A stretch of DNA of 64,000 nucleotides from Streptomyces daqingensis (GTDB lineage Bacteria; Actinomycetota; Actinomycetes; Streptomycetales; Streptomycetaceae), in NCBI RefSeq assembly GCF_014645895.1, contig NZ_BMMP01000002.1, positions 124,001 to 188,000 of the forward strand. The letters run 5' to 3'. The notes beneath the pieces were generated by a model. It was not told where the DNA came from and searched no databases. It saw nothing but the letters and a program-made list of their open reading frames with translations. Positions 7,915 through 16,963 of this stretch are shown piece after piece. A program made the position numbers and the translations under genes. Within the stretch, counting starts at the first letter, position 1, and each line of letters opens with the position of its first letter.

Positions 7915-10037
7915 ATCTCCTCCTGGAACTCTGGGAATTCGCGGGCCGTCTCGCACGCGTACAGCAGCACCCCGGCCGACCAGGCGTGGGAGAGGGTGAG
8001 CAGCATGCCCTTCGCCTGGAAGCACTCGGTCTGGTAGAAGCGTTCGCTGACCATGCCGCGGTAGGCGTTGAAGTCGCCGTCCGCGCGGGCGACGAACTGC
8101 CGGAAGCAGTCGAGGTTCTCGCGAGCGGAGCGCAGGTAGTACGGATCGCCGAGGTGGCGTGCCAGCCGTACGGTCTCGGGCAGGCAGATCAGCCCGAAGG
8201 CGTGCAGGTGCTGGTTGGAGGGGGACGCCTGGTCGGCTCCGCGGGTGCGGAAGCCGTACTGCCCGAGGAGCGTGTGCGGGCCGAAGTGGACGTCGTAGGT
8301 GTAGCGGAAGGTGAGGGTCCAGTCGGCGGCGCGGCGGGCGAGGTCCAGCCAGCGGGGGTCGCCGGGGTCGGCCTCGTGGAGCAGCGTGTAGGCGATGAGC
8401 GCGTTGTAGCCGTCCTCGGAGGTGGGGGCGAGGGAGACGTCCTCCGGGGCGCCGCACAGGAACTCGGCCCGTACGTCGGCGGCGTAGTGGGCGGCGGCCC
8501 GGCGGGCGGCGTCCAGCAGGGCGGGCTCCCGGAAGGCCCCGGCGGCTTCGACGAGGGCGGGTATCCAGGCCAGTCCCGCTCCGCCCTCGTGGTCGAGGGG
8601 CGCGGCGGTCCCGCTGTCGTGCGCGGCGGGCAGGCGTCCGGTCCGCGGGTCCTGTCCCGCGGTCGCGGCGGCGAGGTTCGAGCGCACAGCGTGCTCCCAG
8701 CCGGGGTGTTCGGCTCCGCGGGCCCGTTCGGCGGTGAGCGCGCGCAGCAGGAAGAGAGTGGCGTCGCCGAGCGTGCGGGCGTGCAGCCTGCGCCTGTCGG
8801 GGTGCCAGCCCACGTTCCAGCCGTCGCGGCGGGTCCACTGGCCCCAGAACGTGCCGCCGGGCGTGAGGTTGCGGGCGATGTGGTCGAGGACGCCGGTGGC
8901 CGCGGAGGCCTGGTCCGCGTTCCCGGTGCGGCGTGCGTGCAGCAGCAGCGCGTGCGCGTAGGGGACTCCGCTGATCCACGAGACGTGCATCGCCTGCCGG
9001 TCGCCTGCCTCTCCGACCGCTTCGCGGTCGAACGCCGCGGTCTCCAGCAGGACGGGCGGGTCCGGCCGGTAGTGCCACTCGTGCAGCCCGTGGGCGGAGA
9101 GCTCGGCGGCCTCGTCCAGGCCGACCCAGGCCGCGGGCCGGCGGTCGCCGGGCGCCGTCTCGTGCAGGGTGCGCAGGACCGGGGCGTACGCGTGCGGGTC
9201 GTCGTCGAGAAGGTGCAGGGTGAAGGGAAGGGTGTGCGTCTCGTCGCGCTCCCACACGTGGGTGGGCGCCTCGGCGGGACGGGGGACGTCGCTCCCGTAG
9301 TAGCTGAGCGGCTCCTCGCGGTACGGGGCGTGGAGCCGCAGCGCGGGCCGCCCGCCCGGCAGGAGCGCGAAGCCCACGCCGCTCTCGCCGAGCGCGGTGC
9401 GTTCGCCGGTGAGGGCGAGGGCGGCGCCGCCCCGGCCGTCGCGGGCGAAGACGGCGGGGGTGGCGCAGCGGTCCGCGCGGAACGACCAGGCGTCGGACGT
9501 CATGCCCGCCACGTCGCGGGTGCCGGGCTCGTATCGGGGGTAGGGGCGGGTGCAGTCGGGGAGGCGGTTCTCCCCGTAGAACAGGCCGGGTATCAGCCAG
9601 CCCGGTGCCTGGCCCTCGTCCAGGGTGCCGAGTCGCAGTTCGACGCGTATCCCGGCGCTGACGGGTCCGGGTGCGACGCGGCGGACCGTCACCGATCCGT
9701 TCCACGCGGCGCGTGCCGTGGCGTCGGACGCGGAGGGTTCCCCTTCCGGCGGCTCCAACGCGGTGAGCCGCAGCGCCGCTTCGAAACCGTCGGCCGTGCC
9801 GTAGGCGCACACGCTGCCGTCGGCGTGCCGTTCGACGGTGCGGGCGGGGACGGGCAGGTGCTCGCCGTCCTCCGTCAACAGGGTGACGACGGCGGTCAGT
9901 TCGGCGGTACCGTCGGCAGGACCGCGCAGCAGCAGGCCCCCTTGCCCGCCCCGCACGAGCAGCGGGTCCTCCCGGGGCGGCACGGCGTCGGGGGGAAGCG
10001 CGAACTCGCCGGAGGCGTCAGAGGAGTTGTCGGTCAC
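7911..10037 (-). CDS. Uncharacterised (alpha/alpha)-barrel glycosidase/epimerase-like protein
   Basis: 708 aa. Residues about 1-310 look like beta-rich domains (FALPPDAVPP, LLLRGPADGTAELTAVVTLL, GWLIPGLFYGENRLPD). Residues about 330-700 are repeating helices rich in Trp, His, Tyr and Asp: HVSWISGVPYAHALL, GGTFWGQWTRRDGWN, GGAGLAWIPALVEAA, SEDGYNALIAYTLLHE, NQHLHAFGLICLPE, ERFYQTECFQAKGM. This pattern is that of an (alpha/alpha)6 barrel as in several glycosidase, lyase and epimerase families, but I recognise no specific family. No signal peptide. It starts with GTG inside the GH2 gene (20-bp overlap) and its stop overlaps the GH1 start. A cytoplasmic glycan-processing role is inferred. Confidence 0.72.
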   Translation of the reverse strand: MTDNSSDASGEFALPPDAVPPREDPLLVRGGQGGLLLRGPADGTAELTAVVTLLTEDGEHLPVPARTVERHADGSVCAYGTADGFEAALRLTALEPPEGEPSASDATARAAWNGSVTVRRVAPGPVSAGIRVELRLGTLDEGQAPGWLIPGLFYGENRLPDCTRPYPRYEPGTRDVAGMTSDAWSFRADRCATPAVFARDGRGGAALALTGERTALGESGVGFALLPGGRPALRLHAPYREEPLSYYGSDVPRPAEAPTHVWERDETHTLPFTLHLLDDDPHAYAPVLRTLHETAPGDRRPAAWVGLDEAAELSAHGLHEWHYRPDPPVLLETAAFDREAVGEAGDRQAMHVSWISGVPYAHALLLHARRTGNADQASAATGVLDHIARNLTPGGTFWGQWTRRDGWNVGWHPDRRRLHARTLGDATLFLLRALTAERARGAEHPGWEHAVRSNLAAATAGQDPRTGRLPAAHDSGTAAPLDHEGGAGLAWIPALVEAAGAFREPALLDAARRAAAHYAADVRAEFLCGAPEDVSLAPTSEDGYNALIAYTLLHEADPGDPRWLDLARRAADWTLTFRYTYDVHFGPHTLLGQYGFRTRGADQASPSNQHLHAFGLICLPETVRLARHLGDPYYLRSARENLDCFRQFVARADGDFNAYRGMVSERFYQTECFQAKGMLLTLSHAWSAGVLLYACETAREFPEFQEEM

Positions 10038-12606
10038 GGACGTTCCAGCCTTCCAGTCGTACGGTCCGGCCCTCCGGGGGCGCCGCCCGCCAGGCCACCT
10101 CCACCTCGGCGTACTCCCGGGGCGCCAGATCGAGCATGTTGTCCGAGAAGACGGCCCAGCCCTCGGACTCGTACGGGCGGGCGTCGGTCAGATACAGCCC
10201 GAGCGCCGCCGGACCGCCCAGGTGCCGGAGCCGCACCAGGCCGGCGCGCTCGCCTGCGGCGGTCTCCAGCCGGGCCTCCACGCGTGCTTCGGGCAGGCCG
10301 GTCAGCGGGGCGAGGTCGGCGGTGCGGCTGTGCAGCCAGCGTGAGCGGGCGAGCACGCGGCCTCCGCGTCCCCGCAGCTCAAGGTCGAGCAGGAAGAGCG
10401 GGCCCGGCAGCACGGCGAGCGAGGCGGTGAAGTCGCCCGCCCGCGCGGCCGGTACGGAGGTGGGCGGGCTGTCCCCGGCGGGCTCGCCCGCTGGCAGCAC
10501 CTCCTCGGCGTGGACGGTGCCGTCGGTGTCCATCAGGCGGACGGCGACGGTGCTGCCCTCCTGGCGCGGCGACTCCTGCTGCCATGACCACACTTCGGCC
10601 TCGAACCGCTCCCGCCCCTGCCAGACCTGCGTAGCGAAACGGGCGCAGACATGGGCGGGCCGGTAGGCGCGGCGCACCGCGTGGTACCCGGACTTGGGGT
10701 CGCCGCGGTGGTCGACGGCCGCCGTGCACCATGCGTTGGGGAAGGGCTCGTTGAACTGCCAGGGGATGCTCCCGGCGGCGCGCGGCGCCCGGCGCAGCGT
10801 GGCCTCGACGGCGTACCGCAGCCCGTCGTACTGGAGTTGCCGGCTCGCCCGTCTCATCGTGGCGACGTCCGCGGGCCGTTCGCCGAAGGCGCTTCTCACG
10901 AGCGGGGTGTTGTTCCACCACGCGCCGAGGTGCTCCATGACGAAGTTGTCGCGGCCCGTGGGCCATCGCGCGTCCGGCGGTACGACGTGCTCCCAGGTGC
11001 GGGCGTTCGCCATGCCCTCCACGCCGAACTCGCTGTGCAGCAGGCAGGTCTGGGCGTCGTAGAGCTCCTGCTGGGCGCCGGGCCCCTGGTGCTCCCAGGG
11101 GCCGTGCACGTCATGCTGCGCGTCGGGGCCGCCGGGGCCGCGCTCGCCCCGCGCGGGCCGGTACAGGAAGTCGCGTCCGGAGGGCGATCCCGGCAACCAG
11201 GCGCGGGACGGGTCGGCTTCGGCCACCGCTGCCGCGAGTGCCGCGACGGCGGGGCTGTCGCGTTCCGTCAGGGGACGGGCCGCGGCCGTATCGTGGAGCT
11301 CGTTGCCCGGCCCCCACACCGCGAGTGCCGGATGGTGCCGCAGCGGCGGCAGCAGGGCCCGCGCCTCACGCTCCAGCAGCCGCACGTAGGCCGCGTCGTC
11401 GGCGGGGACGCTGTCGATGCCGGAGCTGGAGAGGCTGAACTCCTGCCACACCAGGATGCCGAGGCGGTCGCAGAGCCGGTAGAAGTCCTCGCTCTCGACG
11501 AGTCCGCCGCCCCAGACGCGCAGCAGCGTCACGTGGGCGTCGGCGGCCAGGCGCAGCAGATGCTCGAGGCGCTGCGGGCGCGGCACCCCGTACTGGGCGT
11601 CCACCGGCACCCAGTTCCACCCCTTGGTGTGGATGCGGCGGCCGTTGACCTCCAGGGTGTAGGGCAGCGCGCCGACGGGGCCACCCGGGTTGGTCACGAG
11701 CCGCAGCCGCCGGAAGCCCGTCGCAGCACTGTGCGTCCCGGCGACACCGCCCTTCTCGTCGAGGAGCGTCAACTCAACCCTGTACAGCGGCTGTTCGCCG
11801 TGCCCGTTCGGCCACCACAGGGCCGGTTCCGGGACGCTCAGCTCCACGCCGGTGCGGGCGCTCCGCCCGTCGGCTGTCTGCCGTCCCTGCGCGACGACCG
11901 TTCCGGACGGGTCCCGCACGGTCGCCGTCAGCGTGCCGGGGCCCCCTTCGGTGACGGCGTCGGCCCGTACGAGACCGGCCCTGCCCGTCTCGTCGACGCT
12001 CGCGCCGACGGCGGCGGAGACGAGCCGCAGCGGACCTGCCACCTCGAGGGTGACGGGCCGCCAGATGCCCTGATGGACCATCCGGGGGCAGAAGTCCCAG
12101 CCGTAGCCCATGCGGGACTTGTGCTCGCGGACACGGTCCGTGCGTCCCACCTGCGGCTCGGACGGCGGGGCCGGGTGGACGGCGACGGCCAGCAAGTGGG
12201 TGCCGACGTCCGCGAGTTGCGCCGTCACGTCCACGTCGAAGGCGAGGAACATGCCCTTGTGCGCGGCGACTTCACGTCCGTCGAGCAGGACGGTGCACTC
12301 GTGGTCGACGCCGCCGAAACGCAGCAGGGCGCGCTCGCCGTCTTCGAGCGGCGCCGGCAGCCGCAGCTCGCGGCGGTAGAGCCAGGTGCGCTGCGGAACC
12401 CATTCGCAGGCGAGGCTCTGCGTGCCCCGGTACGGGTCGGGCACCTGCCCCGCGCGGTGCAGGTCGTCCAGCACCGAGCCGGGCACGCGGGCCCCGAACC
12501 AGCCGGGTTCGTCCGGCGGGCGGCCGGGACCGCACTGCCAGCGCCACACGTCGCCGAGGCAGCCGCGCAGCTGCCAGCCGTCCCCGAGCGGCACGGTGTG
12601 CCTCAT
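10018..12606 (-). CDS. GH2 beta-mannosidase-type glycoside hydrolase
   Basis: 862 aa. An N-terminal jelly-roll (RTWLYRRELRLP, VDHECTVLLDGREVAAHKGMFLAFDVDVT), a central immunoglobulin-like region and a TIM barrel follow the order of eukaryote-type beta-mannosidases. RMGYGWDFCPRMVHQGIW and GWNWVPVD are hallmarks of that GH2 branch. The acid/base Glu lies in WGPGNELHD (near 435) and the nucleophile in HSEFGVEG (near 525). No signal peptide: the enzyme acts on imported oligosaccharides, releasing beta-mannosyl residues. The ATG overlaps the GH38 stop (ATGA). With the adjacent alpha-mannosidase it could take apart manno-oligosaccharides of N-glycan or mannan origin. Exact linkage is unknown. Confidence 0.9.
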   Translation of the reverse strand: MRHTVPLGDGWQLRGCLGDVWRWQCGPGRPPDEPGWFGARVPGSVLDDLHRAGQVPDPYRGTQSLACEWVPQRTWLYRRELRLPAPLEDGERALLRFGGVDHECTVLLDGREVAAHKGMFLAFDVDVTAQLADVGTHLLAVAVHPAPPSEPQVGRTDRVREHKSRMGYGWDFCPRMVHQGIWRPVTLEVAGPLRLVSAAVGASVDETGRAGLVRADAVTEGGPGTLTATVRDPSGTVVAQGRQTADGRSARTGVELSVPEPALWWPNGHGEQPLYRVELTLLDEKGGVAGTHSAATGFRRLRLVTNPGGPVGALPYTLEVNGRRIHTKGWNWVPVDAQYGVPRPQRLEHLLRLAADAHVTLLRVWGGGLVESEDFYRLCDRLGILVWQEFSLSSSGIDSVPADDAAYVRLLEREARALLPPLRHHPALAVWGPGNELHDTAAARPLTERDSPAVAALAAAVAEADPSRAWLPGSPSGRDFLYRPARGERGPGGPDAQHDVHGPWEHQGPGAQQELYDAQTCLLHSEFGVEGMANARTWEHVVPPDARWPTGRDNFVMEHLGAWWNNTPLVRSAFGERPADVATMRRASRQLQYDGLRYAVEATLRRAPRAAGSIPWQFNEPFPNAWCTAAVDHRGDPKSGYHAVRRAYRPAHVCARFATQVWQGRERFEAEVWSWQQESPRQEGSTVAVRLMDTDGTVHAEEVLPAGEPAGDSPPTSVPAARAGDFTASLAVLPGPLFLLDLELRGRGGRVLARSRWLHSRTADLAPLTGLPEARVEARLETAAGERAGLVRLRHLGGPAALGLYLTDARPYESEGWAVFSDNMLDLAPREYAEVEVAWRAAPPEGRTVRLEGWNVRDRQLL

Positions 12607-15194
12607 CCGCCCGCCGCTCCGCCGCCCTGGTCCACGCCGGAGGCGCCGTCCCGTTCTATGCCGGAGGCGCTGTCCTTGTCCGAGGGGCCCGCGGGCGGGC
12701 CGGCCGGGGGCTCCGGGTCGTCCTGCGCGTCCGCTTCGAGGGGCAGCTCCAGCAAGTCCGTCTCGGTGACGGGCAGTCGCGGATCGCGGGGCACGCGGAA
12801 CGTCTTGATCTCGCAGGGCCCGAAGGCGGCTTCGAAGGACCGCTCCCCGAGCATGGGCAGCGAGATGCGCGCCGTCGCGGCACGTCCCGCCGACTCGCAG
12901 GCGCGCACGACGACGTCGCCGCTGCCGTCCTCGTCACCCTTGACCACGGTGACGAGCACGCTGCCGCCGCCGTCGTCCGCGTACGCCGCGCGCTGCGGCA
13001 GCGGCCCTTCGTGGAAGGTCTCCAGCAGTGCGAACGCGGACTGGTTGAGCTCCGCCGCCCGGCGTACGGGGTCGGCCGTCCGCCAGTCCTCACCGTGCGG
13101 GATCAGCAGCATGCGGAACTCCTGCCGCCCCTGGTCGAGATACTCGTACACGCCGTCGGGGTCGAGCTGCTGCGGCTCGTGCCAGGCGTAGACGGGGCTG
13201 CGCAGCGCGGTCATGCCGATCTCGCCGCCGAGCACGTCGTGCCCGTACTTGCAGTCGTTGGCGACGGCGAGTCCCGCCCGGCGCCCGTCGGGCAGGGTGC
13301 CGGTCACGTCCACCCAGGCCTGCGCCGGCTCCTCCGTGCCGTCAGGAGTGCGCTCCAGATGCCCGTAGGGGATCTCGTGCGTGGCGGTGACGTCCGAAAG
13401 CGCCGTCGGGAAGCGGAGCTTGAGGAGCTTCAGTTTCTCCTGCCAGTCCACCGTGGTCCGCACCTCCACGTGCCGGGAACCGGCGGAGAGGACGAACTCC
13501 TCCGCCAGCAGCGAGCGCTGGTAGCCGCTCTCCACCCGCAGCACGGCCCGCACCGGCCCGCTCTCGACGAGCCGCACGCGCGTGCAGCCGAAGGCGCCTT
13601 CGGCCTTGTCGTACGCGCGCACCCGGTGCCCCCAGGTGTCGGAGGGGTCGTCGACGACGACGGCGTGCGGTCCCGGACGCGCGGGCAGCAGCTCCGTCCC
13701 GGCGTCCTTGTCGTACAGCGAGCTGAGCCACCCCGTCGACGGGTCGATCTCCAGGCGCAGATGCTCGTTCTCCAGGCCCGTGTCCGTGGCGTGCACCGGG
13801 GTGCGTCCGGCTGCGGGGTCCTGCCGGCTGCCGGGCAGCAGGTGGTACACGCGGTGGCCCAGCGGGGGGACGGTCGCCGGGAAGGTGATGCGGGCGCGGC
13901 TGCCGGCCATGACGACCTCGGAGCGCGTGTGCTGCAGGGGTACGGGCGTGCCCTCGTCGTCGGTGAGGGCGGCGCCCGCGGCGTGCAGGTACTCCGCCTC
14001 GACGTCGGTGCGCAGCTCCCACGGGTGGGGGTTGAAGACCACCAGCGGCTGCGTCCGCTCGCGGAGCGGGATGTCGATGCGGCGGGCGACGGCCTGGACG
14101 GAGCGGTTGAAGACCTCGGCCGCGAGGGAGCGGGCGCGGCCGTAGTCGTCGCGGGCGTCCTCGTAGGCGGAGCGGATCGAGGTGCCGGCCAGGATGTCGT
14201 GGAACTGGTTGAAGAGCACCAGCTTCCAGGCCTCCGCGAACTTCTCCAGCGGGTACTCCTCACCCGTCACGGCTCCCGCCACCGCCGCCCACTTCTCGGC
14301 GCGCTGCAGCTCGTTCTCGGCGCGGCGGTTCCACTGCTTGACGCCCGAGTGCGAGGAGTAGCAGCCGGGACCGTGGTGCTGGAGCTCTCCCGCGTGCACG
14401 GGGGTGTCCTCCCGGCCGCGGATGCGCTCGAAGTACGCCTCGGGGTGGCTGAGCCGCAGGGCTGGGAGCCCGCCGAGCGCGTCGAGCCGCCGGATGCTCT
14501 CGATGTTGGCCTTCGTCGGCCCTCCGCCGTGGTTGCCGACGCCGTAGAAGACCATCAGCTCCGGCTCGTCGGGCGGCATCAGGGCCAGCGACTTGTCGAG
14601 GTGGCCGCCGATGTCCTGCCCGGGGCTGCAGTACTCGTTCGGCAGGCGGTAGGCCAGCACGCGGGAGCCGTCCGGGGACTCCCAGTGGAAGAACTGCCCT
14701 GGCAGCACCTGCTCGTGAGGTCCGGGACGCAGGAACATGTAGCCGTCCATGCCGGCTTTCCGCAGCAGCTGGGGCAGCATCGCGTTGTGCCCGAAGGGGT
14801 CGAGGTTGCAGCCCACGGTCGAGGCGGTGCCGAACTTCTCCAGCAGGTACCGCTGCCCGTACAGCGCCTGCCGCACGAACGACTCGCCCGACGGGATGTT
14901 GCAGTCCGGTTCGATCCACCAGCCGCCGACGACCTGCCAGCGCCCCTCCGCGACACGCTTCCTGATGGTGGCGAACAGCTGCGGATCGTGGCGCTCGATC
15001 CACTCCAGGTACATCACGGAGTCGCAGGTGAAGACGAAGTCGGGGTACTCGTCCATGCGGTCGGCGGCGGACCGGAAGGTGGCGCGGATCTCCTGCAGCC
15101 CCTCCGGCCAGCGCCACAGCCACACGGGGTCGATGTGGGCGTTGCCCACCATGTGCAGGGTCCGGGAGCGGGAGGCGGGGTGGGACGCGGTCAT
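12603..15194 (-). CDS. GH38 alpha-mannosidase
   Basis: 863 aa. HMVGNAHIDPVWLWRWPEG (14-32) carries the zinc ligands His20 and Asp22. CNLDPFGHN near residue 130 carries the predicted nucleophile Asp. VGGWWIEPDCNIPSGES and GNHGGGPTKANIE are conserved GH38 blocks, and the C-terminal half holds the beta-sandwich domains of the family. The last 40 residues are a Gly/Asp/Pro-rich tail. No signal peptide, so it is a cytoplasmic exo-mannosidase acting after uptake. It overlaps its neighbours by 4 bp on each side (SIS gene upstream, GH2 downstream), so expression is coupled. Bacterial GH38 enzymes cleave alpha-1,3/1,6-mannosides or mannosylglycerate; which applies is open. Confidence 0.93.
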   Translation of the reverse strand: MTASHPASRSRTLHMVGNAHIDPVWLWRWPEGLQEIRATFRSAADRMDEYPDFVFTCDSVMYLEWIERHDPQLFATIRKRVAEGRWQVVGGWWIEPDCNIPSGESFVRQALYGQRYLLEKFGTASTVGCNLDPFGHNAMLPQLLRKAGMDGYMFLRPGPHEQVLPGQFFHWESPDGSRVLAYRLPNEYCSPGQDIGGHLDKSLALMPPDEPELMVFYGVGNHGGGPTKANIESIRRLDALGGLPALRLSHPEAYFERIRGREDTPVHAGELQHHGPGCYSSHSGVKQWNRRAENELQRAEKWAAVAGAVTGEEYPLEKFAEAWKLVLFNQFHDILAGTSIRSAYEDARDDYGRARSLAAEVFNRSVQAVARRIDIPLRERTQPLVVFNPHPWELRTDVEAEYLHAAGAALTDDEGTPVPLQHTRSEVVMAGSRARITFPATVPPLGHRVYHLLPGSRQDPAAGRTPVHATDTGLENEHLRLEIDPSTGWLSSLYDKDAGTELLPARPGPHAVVVDDPSDTWGHRVRAYDKAEGAFGCTRVRLVESGPVRAVLRVESGYQRSLLAEEFVLSAGSRHVEVRTTVDWQEKLKLLKLRFPTALSDVTATHEIPYGHLERTPDGTEEPAQAWVDVTGTLPDGRRAGLAVANDCKYGHDVLGGEIGMTALRSPVYAWHEPQQLDPDGVYEYLDQGRQEFRMLLIPHGEDWRTADPVRRAAELNQSAFALLETFHEGPLPQRAAYADDGGGSVLVTVVKGDEDGSGDVVVRACESAGRAATARISLPMLGERSFEAAFGPCEIKTFRVPRDPRLPVTETDLLELPLEADAQDDPEPPAGPPAGPSDKDSASGIERDGASGVDQGGGAAGG

Positions 15195-15844
15195 GCTGAG
15201 GTCTCCAGCCGGTCGGTGTCGTCGGCCGCGGCGTCCGCGGCCCGGTCCGCACGGGGGGCGGCGGCTGCGCCGGTGCCGGCCGCCCAGGCGTCCACCTGCT
15301 CGCTGAGCAGGTGGAGCAGCATCAGATGCATCTCCTGGATGCGGGCGGTGGCCGTCGCCGGTACGACGAGGCTGTGATCGGCGTGCTCGGCGGCGGGCAT
15401 GCCGTGCTGCTCTCCCCCGCAGAACAGCACGGTCACGGCGCCCGCCGTCCGCGCCTCGGCCAGGCCGCGCACCACGTTGGGCGAGCGTCCGGAGGTGGTG
15501 AAGCCGATCACCATGTCACCCGGACGTGCCAGGGCCCGCACCTGCCGGGCGAACAGCTCCTCGAAGGAGTAGTCGTTGGCGATGCAGGAGACCACCGAGG
15601 GGTCGGTCGTCAGGGCGACCGCGGGCAGCGGCCGGCGTTCGCGGAGGTAGCGGCCGATGAGTTCGGCCGCCAAGTGCTGGGCGTCCGCGGCGCTTCCGCC
15701 GTTGCCGAACGTCCAGAGGCGGCCCCCGGTGCGGAACACCTCGGTCAACTCGTCGGCGACGGCGTGCAGTCGGGGCATCAGTTCGCGGGTGCGTCCGGCC
15801 ACGGCGAGGTGGTCGTCGAGTTGCTGGGCTGGCGTCTCAGGCAT
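15191..15844 (-). CDS. SIS-domain phosphosugar isomerase (GmhA-like)
   Basis: 217 aa from the ATG at 15844, which has GGAG 11 nt upstream; an in-frame GTG at 15877 would add 11 residues. A SIS domain with the sugar-phosphate loop WTFGNGGSAADAQH, IGFTTSGRSPNVV and the C-terminal helix IQEMHLMLLHLLSEQVD matches sedoheptulose-7-phosphate isomerase GmhA and related proteins. The last 30 residues are an Ala/Asp-rich tail. GmhA proper makes heptose precursors; in a catabolic operon with kinases a phosphosugar aldose-ketose isomerase is more likely. It lies between the ROK kinase and GH38 genes and overlaps GH38 by 4 bp. Confidence 0.85.
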   Translation of the reverse strand: MPETPAQQLDDHLAVAGRTRELMPRLHAVADELTEVFRTGGRLWTFGNGGSAADAQHLAAELIGRYLRERRPLPAVALTTDPSVVSCIANDYSFEELFARQVRALARPGDMVIGFTTSGRSPNVVRGLAEARTAGAVTVLFCGGEQHGMPAAEHADHSLVVPATATARIQEMHLMLLHLLSEQVDAWAAGTGAAAAPRADRAADAAADDTDRLETSA

Positions 15845-15901
15845 CTTGCGGTCTCGCTCCAGGTCAGGGCCGTGCACGGGTCTGCTCGTATGCGTCGCGG
15901 G

Positions 15902-16963
15902 TCATGCGGGGGTCTTCGAGGACGAGGCGAGGGTGCCGTCCTCGGGTCGGGCGCCGGGTGCCGGCAACCGCTCGAAACCGATGGCGGCGGCGCCCAGGAC
16001 GCCCGCCCGCTCCCCTCCCGCAGCGGTGACGACGCGCGCGGCGCCGGCCGCGGGACCCATCGCGAGGCGGGCGACGTTCTCACGGACGGGAGGCAGCAGC
16101 AGGTCGGCCGAGCGCGTCACGCCGCCTCCCAGCACGACCAACTCGGGTTCGTAGAGGTTGACGATGGTGGTGAGGCCGCTGCTCAGGGCGTCGGTCGTCT
16201 CGTCCCAGACCCTGCGGGCGAGCGGATCGCCCTCGCGCGCCGCGGCGGCGACGTCCTCGGCGGTCAGCGGATCGGCCACCCCGAGCAGCGTCGGCTCGCC
16301 CTCCCGGTGCGCGCGCGCCACCGCTTCGCGGGCCCGCTCGGCGATGGACGTGCCCGAGGCGTACGCCTCCAGGCAGCCCGCACGCCCGCATCCCGCGCAG
16401 CGGCGCCCGTCCGGGCGGACGGTGACGTGGCCGGGCTCCCCGCCGTTGCCGGCGGCGCCCCGGTACGTGCGGCCGTCGATGACCACGCCGCCCCCGATGC
16501 CGGTGGAGACAGTCAGGTACAGCAGGTGGCGGGTGCCGCGTCCCGCGCCGAAGCGCCACTGACCGGCCGCGCCGGCTGTGCCGTCGTTGTCCAGAACGGC
16601 GGGCAGCCCGTACGCCTCCCCGGCGAGCCGTGTGACGGGCACGTCGCGCCAGCCGGGCAGGTGGGGCGGTGCGATCAGCGTGCCCTCGGACGAGTCGAGC
16701 GGGCCGCCGCAGCCGATGCCGGTGCCCAGCAGCCGCACGGGCTCGCTCCCCGCCGCGGCCAGGACGCCCCGGCCCAGCTCCAGCAGTCGCTCCAGCCCGG
16801 CCCGGGCGCCGTCCGCCGCGCCGGTGGGGCATGTGCCGTAGGAGAGTACGGTCCCGTCGGCGCGTACGACGCCGGCGGCGAGTTTGGTGCCGCCGATGTC
16901 CAGGGCGAGCACGGCCTCATCCGTGTCTCGCCCGTCGGTTCCGGCGTGGTCGTCCGGTCTCAT
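15902..16963 (-). CDS. ROK-family sugar kinase
   Basis: 353 aa. ATP-binding DIGGTKLAAGV near residue 20, LDNDGTAGAAGQW with the catalytic Asp region, GGEPGHVTV, and the ROK zinc motif CAGCGRAGCLEAYASG. There is no N-terminal helix-turn-helix, so this is an enzyme and not a ROK repressor. Likely substrates are glucose, mannose or N-acetyl-hexosamine; a mannokinase would suit the mannosidase genes, but that is inference. The start shares one base with the upstream permease stop (TGATG). It is the fourth gene of the operon and probably phosphorylates the monosaccharide freed by the glycosidases. Confidence 0.9.
   Translation of the reverse strand: MRPDDHAGTDGRDTDEAVLALDIGGTKLAAGVVRADGTVLSYGTCPTGAADGARAGLERLLELGRGVLAAAGSEPVRLLGTGIGCGGPLDSSEGTLIAPPHLPGWRDVPVTRLAGEAYGLPAVLDNDGTAGAAGQWRFGAGRGTRHLLYLTVSTGIGGGVVIDGRTYRGAAGNGGEPGHVTVRPDGRRCAGCGRAGCLEAYASGTSIAERAREAVARAHREGEPTLLGVADPLTAEDVAAAAREGDPLARRVWDETTDALSSGLTTIVNLYEPELVVLGGGVTRSADLLLPPVRENVARLAMGPAAGAARVVTAAGGERAGVLGAAAIGFERLPAPGARPEDGTLASSSKTPA

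Noticed and set aside
4645..8037. Very long open frame opposite the aldolase, FGGY and GH1 genes
   Set aside because: It is a product of G/C-rich third positions on the other strand. The minus-strand frames carry clear family motifs and the plus frame carries none. The same holds for other long antisense frames across the window.
15863..15905. Tiny ORF (13 codons) overlapping the ROK stop before the SIS gene
   Set aside because: It has no conserved content and only arises from an ATGA at the ROK stop; the gap is better read as leader for the SIS gene.
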